64,000 nucleotides of DNA from Capra hircus (GCF_001704415.2 NC_030819.1:35768575-35832574), one strand, 5' to 3'. Positions 1 to 12,160 are shown, counted from the stretch's first letter. The notes: a model not told the origin generated them from the sequence alone. Program-made: numbers and translations.

Positions 1-1446
1 GGCACTCTATCTATCAGATCTAGGCCCTTAAATCTATTTCTCACTTCCACTGTATAATCATAAGAGATTCGATTTAAGTCATACCTGAATGGTGTAGCGG
101 TTTTCCCTGCTTTCTTCAATTTCATTCTGAATTTGGTAATAAGGAGTTCATGATCTGAGCCACAGTCAGCTCCTGGTCTTGATTTTATTGACTGTATAGC
201 GCTTCTCCATCTTTTGTTGCAGAGAATATAATTAATCTGATTTTGGTCTTGACCATCTGGTGATGTCCATGTGTAGAGTCTTCTCTTGTGTTGTTGGAAG
301 AGGGTGTTTGCTATGACCAGTGCATTTTCTTGGCAAAACTCTATTCGTCTTTGCCCTGCTTCATTCTGCATTCCAAGGCCAAATTTCCTGTTAGTCCAGG
401 TGTTTCTTGACTTCCTACTTTTGCATTCCAGTCCCCTATAATGAAAAGGACATCTTTTTTGGGTGTTACTTCTAAAAGGTCTTGTAGGTCTTCATAAAAC
501 CGTTCAAATTCAGCTTCTTCAGCATTACTGGTTGGCGCATAGACTTGGATTACCGTGATTTTGAATGGTTTGCCTTGGAGATGAACAGAGATCATTCTGT
601 CATTTTTGAGATTGCATCCAAGTACTGCATTTCAGACTCTTTTGTTGACCATGATGGCTACTCCATTTCTTCTGAGGGATTCCTACCCGCAGTAGTAGAT
701 ATAATGGTCATCTGAGTTAAATTCACCCATTACAGTCCATTTTAGTTCGCTGATTCCTACAACGTCGACATTCACTCTTGCCATCTCCTGTTTGACCACT
801 TCCAGTTTGCCTTGATTCACGGACCTGACAGTCCAGGTTCCTATGCAACACTGCTCTTTTCAGCATTGGACCTTGCTTCTATCACCAGTCACATCCACAG
901 CTGGGTATTGTTTTTGCTTTGGCTCCACCCCTTCATTCTTTCTGAAGTTATTTCTCTGCTGACCTCCAGTAGCATATTGGGTACCTACTGACCTCAGGAG
1001 TACCTCTTTCAGCATCCTATCATTTTGCCTTTTCATACTGTTCATGGGGTTCTCAAGGCAAGAATACTGAAGTGGTTTGCCATTCCCTTCTCCAGTGGAC
1101 CACATTCTGTCAGACCTCTCCACCATGACCCACCCGTCTTGGGTTGCCCCACAGGCATGGCTTAGTTTCATTGAGTTTGACAAGGCTGTGGTCCTAGTGT
1201 GATTAGATTGACTAGTTTTCTGTGAGTATGGTTTCAGTGCGTCTGCCCTCTGATGCCCTCTTGCAACACCTATCATCTTACTTGGGTTTCTCTTACCTTG
1301 GGTGTGGAGTATCTCTTCACAGCTGCTCCAGCAAAGCGCAGCTGCTGCTCCTTACCTTGAATGAGGGGTATCTCCTCCCACCACCCTTCCTGACCTTCAA
1401 CGTGGGATGGCTCCTCTAGGCCCTCCTGTGCCTGCACAGCCACCAC
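1..1446 (-). mobile_element. BovB LINE, 5' part, runs off left edge
   Basis: Read on the minus strand this is the 5' region of a BovB (RTE-clade) LINE. About 1446-1040 is the BovB 5' UTR (G/C-rich blocks with repeated 'GAGGAGATACCCC'-type phrases). Next comes the reading frame with the apurinic-endonuclease domain, recognisable by phrases such as ITVIQVYAPTSNAEEAEFE and FIIGDWNAKVG (595-341). At 140-1 the linker region follows (RPFRYDLN, FKGLDLIDRVP). Frameshifts and stops break the frame, so it is inactive. The reverse transcriptase half must lie outside the window. It sits antisense to nothing and sense to UCHL3, in a late UCHL3 intron. Confidence 0.9.
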
Positions 1447-1448
1447 AC

Positions 1449-1795
1449 CACAGTTCAAAAGCATCAATTCTTCGGCGTTCTGCCTGCTTCACAGTTCAAC
1501 TCTCACATCCATACATGACCACAGGAAAAACCATAGCCTTGACTAGACAGACTTTAGTTGGCAAAGTAATATAGTTGGCTTTTGAATATACTATCTAGTT
1601 TGGTCATAACTTTTCTTCCAAGGAGTAAGCGTCTTTTAATTTCATGACTGCAACCACCATCTGCAGTGATTTTGGAGCCCCCCAAAATAAAGTCTGACAC
1701 TGTTTCCACTGTTTCCCCATCTATTTCCCATGAAGTGATGGGACCAGATGCCACGATCTTCGTTTTCTGAGTGTTGAGCTTTAAGCCAACTTTGA
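1449..1795 (-). mobile_element. BovB LINE fragment, C-terminal RT region
   Basis: Minus-strand BovB segment from the region just after the reverse transcriptase core (phrases LKLNTQKTKI, SWEIDGETVETVSDFILGGSKITADG, EIKRRLLLGRK). It stops at about 1449, where the 5' UTR of the neighbouring BovB copy begins at about 1446. On the minus strand the order is therefore 3'-region then 5'-region, a head-to-tail join of two partial copies. Both ends are truncated and it is not functional. Confidence 0.85.
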
Positions 1796-1875
1796 GTATC
1801 AATAATATCGACGTCTGCCAGAACATTAACACTGAACCCACGCCCCCTCTGCTTACTGTGGGGGTTTGCAACAGT

Positions 1876-2372
1876 ACAATGTGACTTCATACATACCACT
1901 GCCCAGGCAATATAAACCTATCTCTTCTTTACAGTTTGGAAAATCCCAGAATAGCCTTTTCAGAAACTCTAGGAATTAAATGCTTTGTTCTCCATAAAGA
2001 GCTCTGAGTTTAACAAACCATTTCTGCATAAACAAATTAGATATAGACTTTCGAGATTTTAATTTAACTATTCTGATTATGACTTAAATCCTCTGAGTTT
2101 TAAAAAAATTACAGTTAGCTCTTTGGATACAGTCCATAAGCATCATGACTGTGTTAGCACTTTTCAGAGGCACAAGGGCTCAGTTTACTTGCCCAAAGCA
2201 TGTAAGTAGTGACCAACGGCAGAGGCAGAACCCATGACTCTTGACTCATATTTCATTGTTTTCATCACACACGAATCCACCCACCTGTCAGCTGCCAACT
2301 ATCTTATTTGTAGAGGCAAACCTATTACTATCTCTATCTGTATTCCCAATCAATGGCTCAAATCTTTCTGTT
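1876..2372. other. non-coding stretch, small MIR remnant
   Basis: No exon or gene signal seen. About 2150-2240 resembles a MIR SINE tail (lost-similarity phrases around 'TTGCCCAAAGCATGTAAGTAGTG...GGCAGAACCCATGACTC'). The rest looks like unique AT-rich intron sequence. Confidence 0.4.
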
Positions 2373-4510
2373 TTCAAACTTAGTTCAGTTCAGTGGCTAA
2401 GTCGTGTCCTACTCTTTGGGAACCCATGGACTGCAGCATGCAAGGCTTCTGAGAATGTCCATCACCAACTGCCAGAGCCTGCTCAAACTCATGTCCATCA
2501 AGCCAGTGATGCCATCCAAGCATTTTATCCTCTGTCGCCCCTTTCTTCTCCTGCCTTCAATCTTTCCTAGCATCAGGGTCTTTTCAAATGAATCAGCTTT
2601 TCACATCAGGTGGCCAAAGTACTGAAGTTTCAGCTTCAGCATCAGTCCTTCCACTGAATATTCAGGACTGATTTCCTTTAGGATGTACTGGTTGGATCTC
2701 CTTGCAGTCAAGGGACTCTCAAGAGTCTTCTCCAACATTGCAGTTGAAAAGCATCAATTCTTCGGCGCTCAGCTTTCTTTATGGTCAACTCTGACATCCA
2801 TACATGACTAATGGAAAAAACCATAGCTCTGACAAAACGGACCTTTGTTGGCAAAGTAATGTCTCTGCTTTTTAATATGCTGTCTAGGTTGGTCATAGCT
2901 TTTCTTCCAAGGAGCAAGCATCTTTTAATTTCACGGCTCCAGTCACCAACTGCAGTGATTTTGTAACCCAAGAAAATAAAGTCTTCTGGCTGTTTCCATT
3001 GTTTCCCCATCTATTTGCCATGAAGTGATGCGACCAGATGCCATGATCTTAGGTTTCTGAATGTTGAATTTGAAGCCACCTTTTTCACTCTCCTCTTTCA
3101 TCAAGAGGCTCTTTAGCTCCTCTTCACTTTCTATTAGGGTGGTGTCATCGGCTATCTGAGATTACTGACATTTCTCCCGTAATCTTGATTCCAGCTTGTG
3201 CTTTATCCAGCCCGGCATTTCACATGACATACTCTGCATAGAAGTTAAATAAGCACGGTGACAATATACAGCCTTGACGTACTCCTTTCCCAATTTGGAA
3301 CCAGTCTGTTGTTCCATGTCCAGTTGTAACTGTTGCAACTGTTGCTTCCTGACCTGCATACAGATTTCTCAAGAAGCAGGTCAGGTGGTCTGTTATTTCC
3401 ATATTTTGAAGAATTTTCCATAGTTTGTTGTGGTCCACAGAACCAAAGGCTTTGGTATAGTCAATAAAGCAGAAGAAGAGATTTTTCTGGAACTCTCTTG
3501 CTTTTTCCATGATCCAGTGGATGTTGGCAATTTGATCTCTGGTTCCTCTGCCTTTTCTAAATCCAGCTTGAACATCTGGAAGTTCACAGTTCATGTACTG
3601 TTGGAACCTGGCTTGGAGAATTTTTGAGCATTACTTTACTAGTGTGTGAGATGAGTGCAATTGTGCAGTAGTTTGAACATTCTTTGGCATTGCCTTTCTT
3701 TGGGGTTGGAATGGAATCCAATCCTTTTCCAGTCCTAGGGCCACTGCTGAGTTTTCCAAATATGCTGGCATATTGAGGCAGCACTTTCACAGCATCATCT
3801 TTTAGGATTTGAAATAGCTCCAGTGGAATTCACCTCCACTAACTTTGTGCATAGTGATGTTTCCTGAGGCCCACTTGATTTCACATTCCAGGATGTCTGG
3901 CTCTAGGTGAGTGATCACATAACTGTGGTTATCTGGGTCATGAAAGTCTTTTCTGTATAGGTCTTCTGTGTATTCTTGCCACCTCTTCTTAACATCTGCT
4001 TCTTTGGTCCATACCATTTCTGTCCTTTATTGTGCCTATCTGTGCATGAAGTGTTCCCTTGCTATCTCTAATTTTCTTGAAGAGGCTTCTAGTCTTTTCC
4101 ATTCTATTGTTTCCCTCTATTTCCTTCATTGATCACTGAGGAAGGCTTTCTTATCTCTCTGTGCTATTTTCTGGGAATCTGCATTCAAATGGGTATATCT
4201 TTCCTTTTCTCCTTTGCCTTTAGCTTCTCATTTCTCAACTATTTGTCAGCCCTCCTCAGACAACCAATTTGCCTTTTTGCATTTCTTTTCCTTGGAGATG
4301 GTCTTGATAATTGCCTCCTGTGCAATGTTACGAACCTCTGTCCATAGGTCTTCAGGCACTCTATCTATCAGATCTAATCCCTTAAATCTCTTTGTCACTT
4401 CCACTGTGTAATAGTAAGGAATTTGATTTAGGTCATACCTGAATGGTCTAGTGATTTGCCCTACTTTCTTCAATTTAAGTCTGAATTTTGCAATAAGGAG
4501 TTCAAACTTA
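2373..4510 (-). mobile_element. BovB LINE, 5'-truncated, with target-site duplications
   Basis: A 5'-truncated BovB in minus orientation (body 2383-4500) flanked by a perfect 10-bp direct repeat TTCAAACTTA at 2373-2382 and 4501-4510. The 3' end lies at the left, with the characteristic BovB terminal repeat TTCAGTTCAG. The reverse transcriptase region is readable in pieces: DVQAGFRKGRGTRDQIANIH and FIDYTKAFGSVDHNK (RT motif A region) around 3594-3400, and GVRQGCILSPCLFNFYAEY to about 3220. Many frameshifts and stops make it dead. The intact duplications show that this is one primary insertion. Confidence 0.93.
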
Positions 4511-4544
4511 TAATTAGTTCAGAAAAAACAAACACACACCTGGG

Positions 4545-4850
4545 TCTTAAAAGGTCAGGTTACTTTCCCTTCAGAGTTAATGCGTATGTCATTTTGTATG
4601 AAAAAATGAGTCAATTACTCTATAAACTGTTTAATAACCACAAAATTAGAAATGCCATGGAGACTTAAAAAATATTTCAAGTCTTTAATAAAAATATTTT
4701 CTATCGAGTGTGATTTAAAAAGTCAAATTACTTTTCCTTCAGTTAGTATACATGTTTCTGTGAGCATGAAAAATTAAGAGATTACTCTTTAAAGTACTTA
4801 ATAATAACTAAAGAATTAGAAACGCAATAAATGCTAAAAAGAAATGATAT
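4545..4850. repeat. diverged tandem duplication, period about 167 bp
   Basis: Two adjacent copies can be aligned by eye: about 4549-4670 and 4716-4840. Shared phrases include AAAAGGTCA / AAAAAGTCA, TTACTTT(C/T)CCTTCAG, GTATGAAAAA / GCATGAAAAA, ATTACTCT and AATTAGAAA. Identity is roughly 70 percent, so the duplication is old. It starts directly beside the BovB insertion site. No coding potential was seen. Confidence 0.6.
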
Positions 4851-6754
4851 GGACCTTTTAACAAAGGGGGCAGAGGGTCGGACTAATATTAATTCTCTAT
4901 TAAGAAATCAACTGATAGTTATGTTAAGTGCTTAAATCTAAATTATTCTAAAATGTTAAAATAAAGTAAGTAGATTTTTGGCTCACACCCAAAATGTTTT
5001 CCCATTTAAAAGGGCAACCCGTTATTAAGAAAAATATCATTATAACCATGTAATTTCCTAAATATAAAGGGATCATTGGTTGGTAGACACTTTAATGACT
5101 ATTTTCCAAAATATACATAACATAATTACCAAAGGACTGGTTAGTTTATGGGTAAGATTTTAGATTTAACATAGGGAAAAATCTATTACTGACTAAGAGC
5201 TAACTTAGCTATAAGGGCAACAAAGAACAAAGTATTCGGCACAATGCCCAACAGTCATTTATAATTCATTACATAGTGGTATTAAATTATTTGCTGTATC
5301 TAACCTTGCTTTTAGGACAAACTAAAAATTTAAAAAACTTCACTTTGTTTTTGTTTCTTTTAGCACTTTTGATTCACCAATACATTTTGTTGCCTTAAGA
5401 GCACGGGCAGTACTTACAAGCTGTGTAACTTTGGCAAGTTAATAATTTCTTAGTCTTCCAGTCTGTAAAATGGGGTAGTATCTAACTTTTGAAACTAAGA
5501 GGATTAGAATAGGATACACATAGTGCTGATTATAATGCCCACCACTTAAGATGTATTTAGTAAACGGTAACAATCGTTATAAGAAGACAGACATACTTTT
5601 AAAAGCAATGAGATTGAAGAGAATATTTGGAAAATGATATGTATGTCAGCAGTCAATTTTAATTGCATTCACCCATAAATGACACAAGATTAGTCATGAC
5701 TGATACTGTAACATCCCAAAGTGATTCCCAGTGTTTCCAGCAACCCTAGGTATCTCATGGTGAGAATCTTTTGGCTTGAATACCTACCTACTAAATCACA
5801 CTTTAAATTGACTTGTTGATAAAATATGTACTTAATCGTGAAATTAAATTTAAGTTATTTCCAGAATAGGACATGTCCTTTCAAACTTTAAAGACACCAC
5901 TGAGTCTAAAAAATGGCACATGGAAAGGAAAAAAAATTAGGAACTTCTCTAGGGCTGCCAAATGCCACGAAAATAAGTAAAATTATAAAGGTGACCATAT
6001 GTTTATGAGGGTATATACACATACATAAAACTTTAAAAGTTTAGAATCAAAATTATAAATTAATCCCAAAGGGATTCCTGTAGGCTTGAATAAATTTCAG
6101 TGTAATACATTGAATCACACTAAATTTGATGTACAAATTTAAAATAGGATTAACTAGATTCATGAAAAAAATGCAAATTTCCTACAAAGTATCCATGTTC
6201 AATTGGCAAAGAAGTCAAAGTGAAACATGGGCTAGATATCAAAATACACAAAATATGCCTACTTGTTCCATGGAAAAGGGCAAATGTCTTCATTTTGCTC
6301 ACCTAATAAATCAAAATACCCACAGATTTCTGGATATTCTTTAGAGATTTGTTTCTCTTACTTGTTTAACAACTGTATTTTCTCACTTCCATTTACAATT
6401 ATCCATGTCAGAAATCCCTATCAATATAATGACCTATATATATTACATTAAACTCAAGCTTAGTTAAGCTGACCAGACTAAGTCCCAGAAATTCCTTTTT
6501 TTTTTTTTTAACAATTGGAGAGTAGCTCCAAATAAGACTCTTACTGACTACAAACAAAAACAAATAAATCTCAAAATAACCGTTTGCTTTGGAAAGCTGA
6601 GGTTTAAAATCAAACAAACAGAAGAGCCCCCCATCTTCAAATATAACTTCAACTCTATTTTTATTGTTGAAGACGTTTTTAAATAGAAGAGTTACTTCTA
6701 GTCAGGTCTGGAAGAGTAAACTGACCAAGTTCAATATAAGTTCAATACAAGAAC
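4851..6754. other. AT-rich intron stretch with a MIR remnant
   Basis: No gene signal. About 5420-5590 resembles a MIR SINE (ACTTTGGCAAGTTAATAATTTC, CTGTAAAATGGGGTAG, TAGTGCTGATTATAAT). The rest shows nothing recognisable. UCHL3 exons 7-9 were searched for here on the minus strand and not found. Confidence 0.4.
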
Positions 6755-6880
6755 TTGTGCTCGATTAATCGTGTTCGATTCTTTGCAACTCCATGGACTA
6801 TAGCTCGCCAAGCTCCTCTGTCTATGAAAATTTCTATGCAAGAATACTGGCGTGGCTTGCCATTTCCTACTCCATGTAAG
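6755..6880 (-). mobile_element. BovA-type SINE fragment
   Basis: Diverged antisense BovA unit: TCGTGTTCGATTCTTTGCAA, CTCCATGGACTATAG, CAAGAATACTGGCGTGGCTT and GCCATTTCCTACTCC match the order of the BovA consensus. No tRNA-like head is visible, so it is truncated. Confidence 0.8.
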
Positions 6881-9499
6881 AACTTACTTTAAAGTAATAA
6901 TAGTAATATATCTCCATTACCAAAGCCCTGATACTGGAGAAAAAAAGATGATGATGCAGAAAGCATAAAAAAGAAAAACAGACTACTTTAACTCTTTTGA
7001 ACAAAATACTTGATAACCTAAAAGAAAGGGGAATGAAGTGTAAACAGGACAGAGTAGTAACTACATTCTGACCCTTTTCATAACAAATTTCATTTACTTA
7101 ACCATCGTCTATTTTCACGTGATATTAGATAAAGAAGAACTGATTACATGAATGGAGGCACAATATGACTGCGTGACAACAAAAGACCAGAAAAAAGAAC
7201 CATTTCAATATTTCCCCCCACTATGACTAATTTTAATTTATACTTCCACCTTCAAATTTAGCTCTCCCACTCAACTCCACACATAATCTAAACTGGCTTC
7301 TATTCAGTAATGATATACTGAAAAAATGATAACGGAAACAGAGAAAAAGGCAAAAGAGTATGAAACTACAAGTTCCAGAGCATTTCTCAATTTTAAGAAT
7401 GACATAAAGTTCATGTTTGAATGGAATAAAGAAAATGGGATATGGGAAATAAATGTGGGGGGGGGAGAGAGATCGAAAGATGCAATTTCAGATTTCTTGA
7501 CAAAACTATCCAGCTTAAAATGCATGATACTTTTCATCAGAATTTCATTTACTGTTCCCCCTGATTCTCCCAAGACAATCAGGTATTTAAATTGTACATT
7601 ATATAAGGGCTCAATTTTTCCTAATATTTTCAGTTTTTTTCCAAAGTCAAGGAAAGAAAATAAATCCCTAAAAAAAGGAAAATAAATGTAAACATCTTGA
7701 CTCTTTGTAACTCTAACATAATCAAAATAATGAAAAACTGTATTTCAGAGTAAAATGAAGTGAGGCAAATAATTCTCAAACATCTAATGAAGAAAAAACT
7801 TGACACAGTCTCTCCCTGCACTGCAGACAGTCTGCACTGACTGGGCCAAAAAAGCCAACTACATACACAGACACGCACAATTTATCTTGAATTGTGTATA
7901 AATATACCTGAAATCAGAATTTACCCACTGCTTACCCAATAGTCAAAAAAAGCTTCTAAGACAACACTAACCAAAATAAATTACATTCACCATTTAATTT
8001 CATGATTGAAATTCATTCCAGAAACTTTGAAAACAACAGATCTTCAAATGATCTTAGCAATCAACCATATTATTTCCCTCTATTAAACAAACCAAAACTT
8101 AAAAACAGAATTCAACATGGGCAACAGCTAATTTTGAGACTATCTCTGCTGAAATAAGAGATCCCTGAAGACACAATTTGCATCTTACTTATCTCTGTAT
8201 GTATAGTTTCTAGTACCATACTTGGCATAGTAGGTGCTCAAAAAAATCACTTGGTCAATCAAATGAAAGTAAGACACTAATTTCATATTTATGTAACAAG
8301 AACTTTAAAAACATTCTTCCCTTTGACTCAAGGTAATTCTACTTACAAGAAATAACCTTAAACAAAGGACCTAGAATGAATACAAGAACAAACAAAGATA
8401 TTCAATGAAGTTATATTTTTAGCTTAAAAAATTGAAGATAATCTAAATATCAAAAGTTAAGGAAACTAGAAAGTAAATTATGATTCATTCGCATGAGAGT
8501 ACACTGCCATGAGGAATTATTTATAAAGAGGGTTTTGATGAAATAAGAAAATACTCATGATAAAATATTAAGAAAAAAATTCCACAAATGTTTGATCCCA
8601 ACTGTTTTAGAAAAAAATACCTAAGAAAAGATGTGAAGGAAATAAACACAAATATTAAAAGCACTTTTGCTACATTTTCCATATTGGCCAGTTTATTTAA
8701 ATACATAGATAAAGCAACTGTGCCAGTTTCTATTATTTTTCAATATTACTATGTATTTGTATGGAGGTTCCTGGGCAATACAATAAATTTGTTTTTTTGT
8801 GTGAAAAGTTAAACAAACAATAAATTATCAGGAGATGTCTACTCATACCTGGGCTGACTCCTAAATTAATATGGACAATCACAAACGTTAGAAATTGCTT
8901 TACCCATGAAATAAAACTGGTGTTTGAAGGCAAATAAAATACTCTTTTGGATTTTTATTTTCTTTCCTTTACATTTGACTTGCAAGTTGTTTCCATTATA
9001 GCATCGTTGATATTTCTTCACAATTTAAAAAACACTTTAATCTCCTCATATCCTGCTGTTGTTCTTTTATTTTCCCAATCTCAAGTGAAACATGAAAGCA
9101 GTAACTTTCAGTATAAGCTAATGAAGCAAAAATGAGGTGGGGCTACTGTCCAAATTTCTGGATTAGCCAAAATCTGCTGGACAATCATGATGGGATGGGA
9201 AAAAACACACAAGTAAACAACTACTCTGTGGCCACATGTTATGGCCTATCTTCTAAAAGGACCTTTACTGATGTCTCAATTAGTCTGTAAATCTCTGCAT
9301 GAGATAAGGTTCCTACCTACTCCATTCCCATGAAAACGTTCTGAAAGAGACGATCAATGATGTCGATTGTTATTACACTGCTGTCACCAGCTCTTCTTCT
9401 ATCCACTCCTTTAACATCCAGGTGCCCTAGGGGTTTATTACGGTTCACACTATTCTCCCTCGGTAGAATTCTCACGGTTCTAACCACTTCCAGACAAGA
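6881..9499. other. AT-rich intron stretch, mostly featureless
   Basis: No exon was recognised on either strand. About 8165-8270 resembles an L2/MIR-type 3' tail (GTACCATACTTGGCATAGTAGGTGCTC). A run of nine G lies at about 7456-7464. The open frame at 7326-7685 (119 codons) has A/T-driven composition, no family resemblance and no splice context, so it is not called a gene. Confidence 0.4.
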
Positions 9500-9580
9500 T
9501 ATTGGGTTGGTCAAAAAGTTCATTCAGGTTCTTCCATAAGCTGCTACAGAAAAACCTGAATGAATTTTTTGGCCAACCCA
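9500..9580. mobile_element. mariner-like hairpin MITE
   Basis: An 81-bp near-palindrome. The left terminus TTGGGTTGGTCAAAAAGTTC at 9502-9521 continues as ATTCAGGTT. The right terminus is its inverted copy (CCTGAATGAATTTTTTGGCC to about 9573, then AACCCA), with roughly 31 of 35 arm positions pairing. Only about 12 bp separate the arms. The termini match the mariner-derived MITEs known in ruminants (Mariner1_BT type). An 8-bp direct repeat AGACAAGA flanks it (9492-9499 and 9581-9588). It has no coding capacity and would need transposase in trans. Confidence 0.8.
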
Positions 9581-9799
9581 AGACAAGACACCACGTATCT
9601 CCCTGGAGCTTTAGACTCCACATTCAACTTCTACACAGGTGACCCATTAAATCACTTTAAACTCGATATGCTGAACACTAAACACCACTTTTGGTGACTC
9701 GGCGTTGTTTATAAAATTAAAGCCACCCCCTGATCTGGCTTCACTCTACTATTCAGCTTCATCCTCTGCCATCCATATTTGTTTTTCTGAAAGCCTAGT

Positions 9800-9965
9800 A
9801 AAATAAAATTACTACCTAGTATTTATTGAAGGCCCATTAAATACCAGGTACTATTCTAAGCACTTTGTATGATTAATTCATGAATCTGCACAGCAATTCC
9901 ATAAGGTAGATGTTATTATTTTCATTTTATGTTGAGGAAAGTATCTTGCCTAAGCTGTCTACATC
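9800..9965 (+). repeat. MIR SINE remnant
   Basis: Order of phrases follows the MIR core: CCAGGTACTATTCTAAGCAC, TTTGTATGATTAATTCATG, AATTCCATAAGGTAGATGTT, ATTTTATGTTGAGGAAAGTA, TTGCCTAAGCTG. Diverged and ancient. Confidence 0.7.
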
Positions 9966-10329
9966 CTGTGCTCCTTATTTAATACTGTGCAATTTTTCAT
10001 AAATGCCTCTATACATCAAGCATTGTCCTGGAGATTCAAGGTAAATATGACAAAGATGACCCATATCCTCATGGAACTCATATTCTAGTAAATATATGGA
10101 ATAAACAAACAAACAAAAAAGTACTGTAGACTTTAAAATCCCAGGAAGAAAATCAAAAGGATTTTATGACAGAAAATTCACTGAGATGGTCCTACTTAAC
10201 AGTAATGAAAGAAAGCCTCTCTGAAAAATGACTTTTAAGGTGAGACCTAAAGGATGAGAGGGTGTCAACTATGCAAATGGGAAGATATATCCAGACAAAA
10301 ACTGGGCCCTTACAGAGCACAAAAATGGT

Positions 10330-10965
10330 GTCAGGGACTGAACGGCATTCTCCTGAAATTCATATGCTGAAGCCCTAATCCCCACAGTGATTATGCTTGG
10401 AGACAGGGCTTTTAAGGAGTGATTAAGGTTAAATGAGGTCATAAGGATGAGCCCCTAAACCTACCTTATGAAAAGAGGAAAACACAGTAGAGACTTCTTT
10501 TTCCAAATGCACAAAAAAGAAAAGCCACTTAAGGACACAGTGAAAAGGTACCATCCGCAAGGCAGGAAGAGAGGCCCCACCAGAAACCAACCTTGATGGC
10601 ACCCTGATATAGAGTTCCAGCCTACGGAACAGTAAGCAAATAAATTTCCAGGACTTCCCTGGTGGTACAGTGGATAAGAATGCACATGCCAATGCAGGGG
10701 ACAAGAAGATTACAGAGCCACTAAGCCGCAGAGCAACTAAGCCCGAGAGCTGCAGCTATGGAAGACTGTGTGCCTAGAGCCTGTGCTTCACAACAAGAGA
10801 AGCCACTGCTAGCTGCAACTAGAGAAAGCCCTTGGGCAGCAATGAAGATCCAGTGCAACCCAAAATTTTAAAAATAATAATTAATTTAAAAAAAATAAAG
10901 AAAATAAGCTTGCTAAGTCATCCAAGTCTATGGTATTTTGTTATAGCAGTCCAATCAAACAAATA
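10330..10965 (+). repeat. ancient LTR-like (MaLR-type) remnant, split by a CHR-2 SINE
   Basis: Typical phrases are AAATTCATATGCTGAAGCCC, GGTTAAATGAGGTCATAAGG, a block ending GTTCCAGCCTACGGAACAGT then AAATAAATTTCC, and, after the SINE insertion, CTATGGTATTTTGTTATAGC at about 10931-10950. The two halves belong to one old element interrupted at about 10650 by a younger SINE. The class assignment is from memory of the consensus and is tentative. Confidence 0.45.
10652..10905 (+). mobile_element. CHR-2 type SINE
   Basis: Cetartiodactyl tRNA-derived SINE. The head is GGACTTCCCTGGTGGTACAG, the body contains GCCTAGAGCCTGTGCTTCAC, AACAAGAGAAGCCACTG and CAACTAGAGAAAGCCC, and it ends in an A/T-rich tail (AAAATAATAATTAATTT). 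It is inserted in an older LTR-like repeat. Confidence 0.85.
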
Positions 10966-11552
10966 CAAATGGGAAAGACAAAGGTGCTTTGTAGGAAATG
11001 ATAAAAAAAAGTGTACTGGAATATAGAGAGCAATGGAGATAATAAGATGTCAAAGACTCTTACGTCCACAGATGGTAGATGAACCAGAAATAAAAGATCA
11101 TAAAAACTGTCCCTGGTGCAGGCGTTTTAAGCTGGCTGATACTAAAATTCAGAAATGTACGGTATGGGTTTTTGTTCTCTCAGTGACTGTGAGTCACTGA
11201 CATATAATGACTAGAATATAATAATCTATATTCCATCTTGGAATGCATAAAACCACCCCTACAATAAAGAACTGAACTCTTCACAAAATGTTAACAGTGC
11301 CCTGTTGAGGAATAGTGGCTAATAGTATGTTTGGTTTTCTTAGGGAGTACAGAAGACCAAGAGTTAGCCTTTTTTGGTAATTCTTACACCACTAAGGATA
11401 GTTTTGAGCTAATTCTGGAGAATTAATAAATATGTGTTGTGCCTATGCACCAGGAATGGTGGTGGGTACTCTGGAGCATACGCAAAGGAATCCAACAATT
11501 ATTCTAGGTCTAAGGGCCAGAGTCAGGAGATATGACACCACATTTCAGAGCG

Positions 11553-11632
11553 TATAAGGCACCACTGGCTTGAAAATCTATCAATTTATGCTTATAAGGC
11601 ACCACTGGCTTGAAAATCTATTAATTTATGTA
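11553..11632. repeat. two-copy 40-bp tandem repeat
   Basis: The unit starting TATAAGGCACCACTGGCTTG occurs at 11553-11592 and again from 11593. The two copies differ by one visible base (TCAATTT versus TTAATTT). High identity indicates a recent slippage or unequal-crossover event. No function is apparent. Confidence 0.9.
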
Positions 11633-12103
11633 CCACTAAAGAAGGTAATATCACCAAATAAATTATGACATCAATGGTAAGATACACCATAATTTTAGAG
11701 CTACTGAAATATGAAAAAATACACATCTTAAATAAATGAAAAAGAATATGAAAATGGCTAAAATCCAAATAGTAAGAGCCATATAAAAAAGCCCACAGAA
11801 GGCAAGAAGTTTTGGTCTGGAGAAAAAGATGTGAACATCATCTAAAAGGAGGTATTAAAAGTCGTAATTTGGATAAAGGCCAAAAAGAAGGCAAGAAAGG
11901 GTACTGTAAAGACAACTTTTAAAGCAAATATGTATTAAAATATACATATTAATTAAAAATTAATTGCTTTATTACAAATAATGGTTTTCATTTTATGATA
12001 ATCTCATGCTGCTCTTCATCGCATTGCTAATTTTAACACTACAAATTTACCAACAAAAAAGCAAAGCACACTGAAGATTAAGAAAATGCTCAAGATCATA
12101 TCG

Positions 12104-12160
12104 TCGTCGTTCAGTCGCCCAGTCATGTCTGAGTCTTTGCGACACCATGGGCTGCAGCAT
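12104..12160 (-). mobile_element. BovA SINE fragment
   Basis: Short antisense BovA end: TCGTTCAGTCGCCCAGTCAT, GTCTGAGTCTTTGCGACACC, ATGGGCTGCAGCAT. Truncated. Confidence 0.75.

Noticed and set aside
7326..7685. 119-codon open frame in AT-rich DNA
   Set aside because: Lys/Asn/Phe-rich composition expected from AT-rich DNA, with no family resemblance or splice context.
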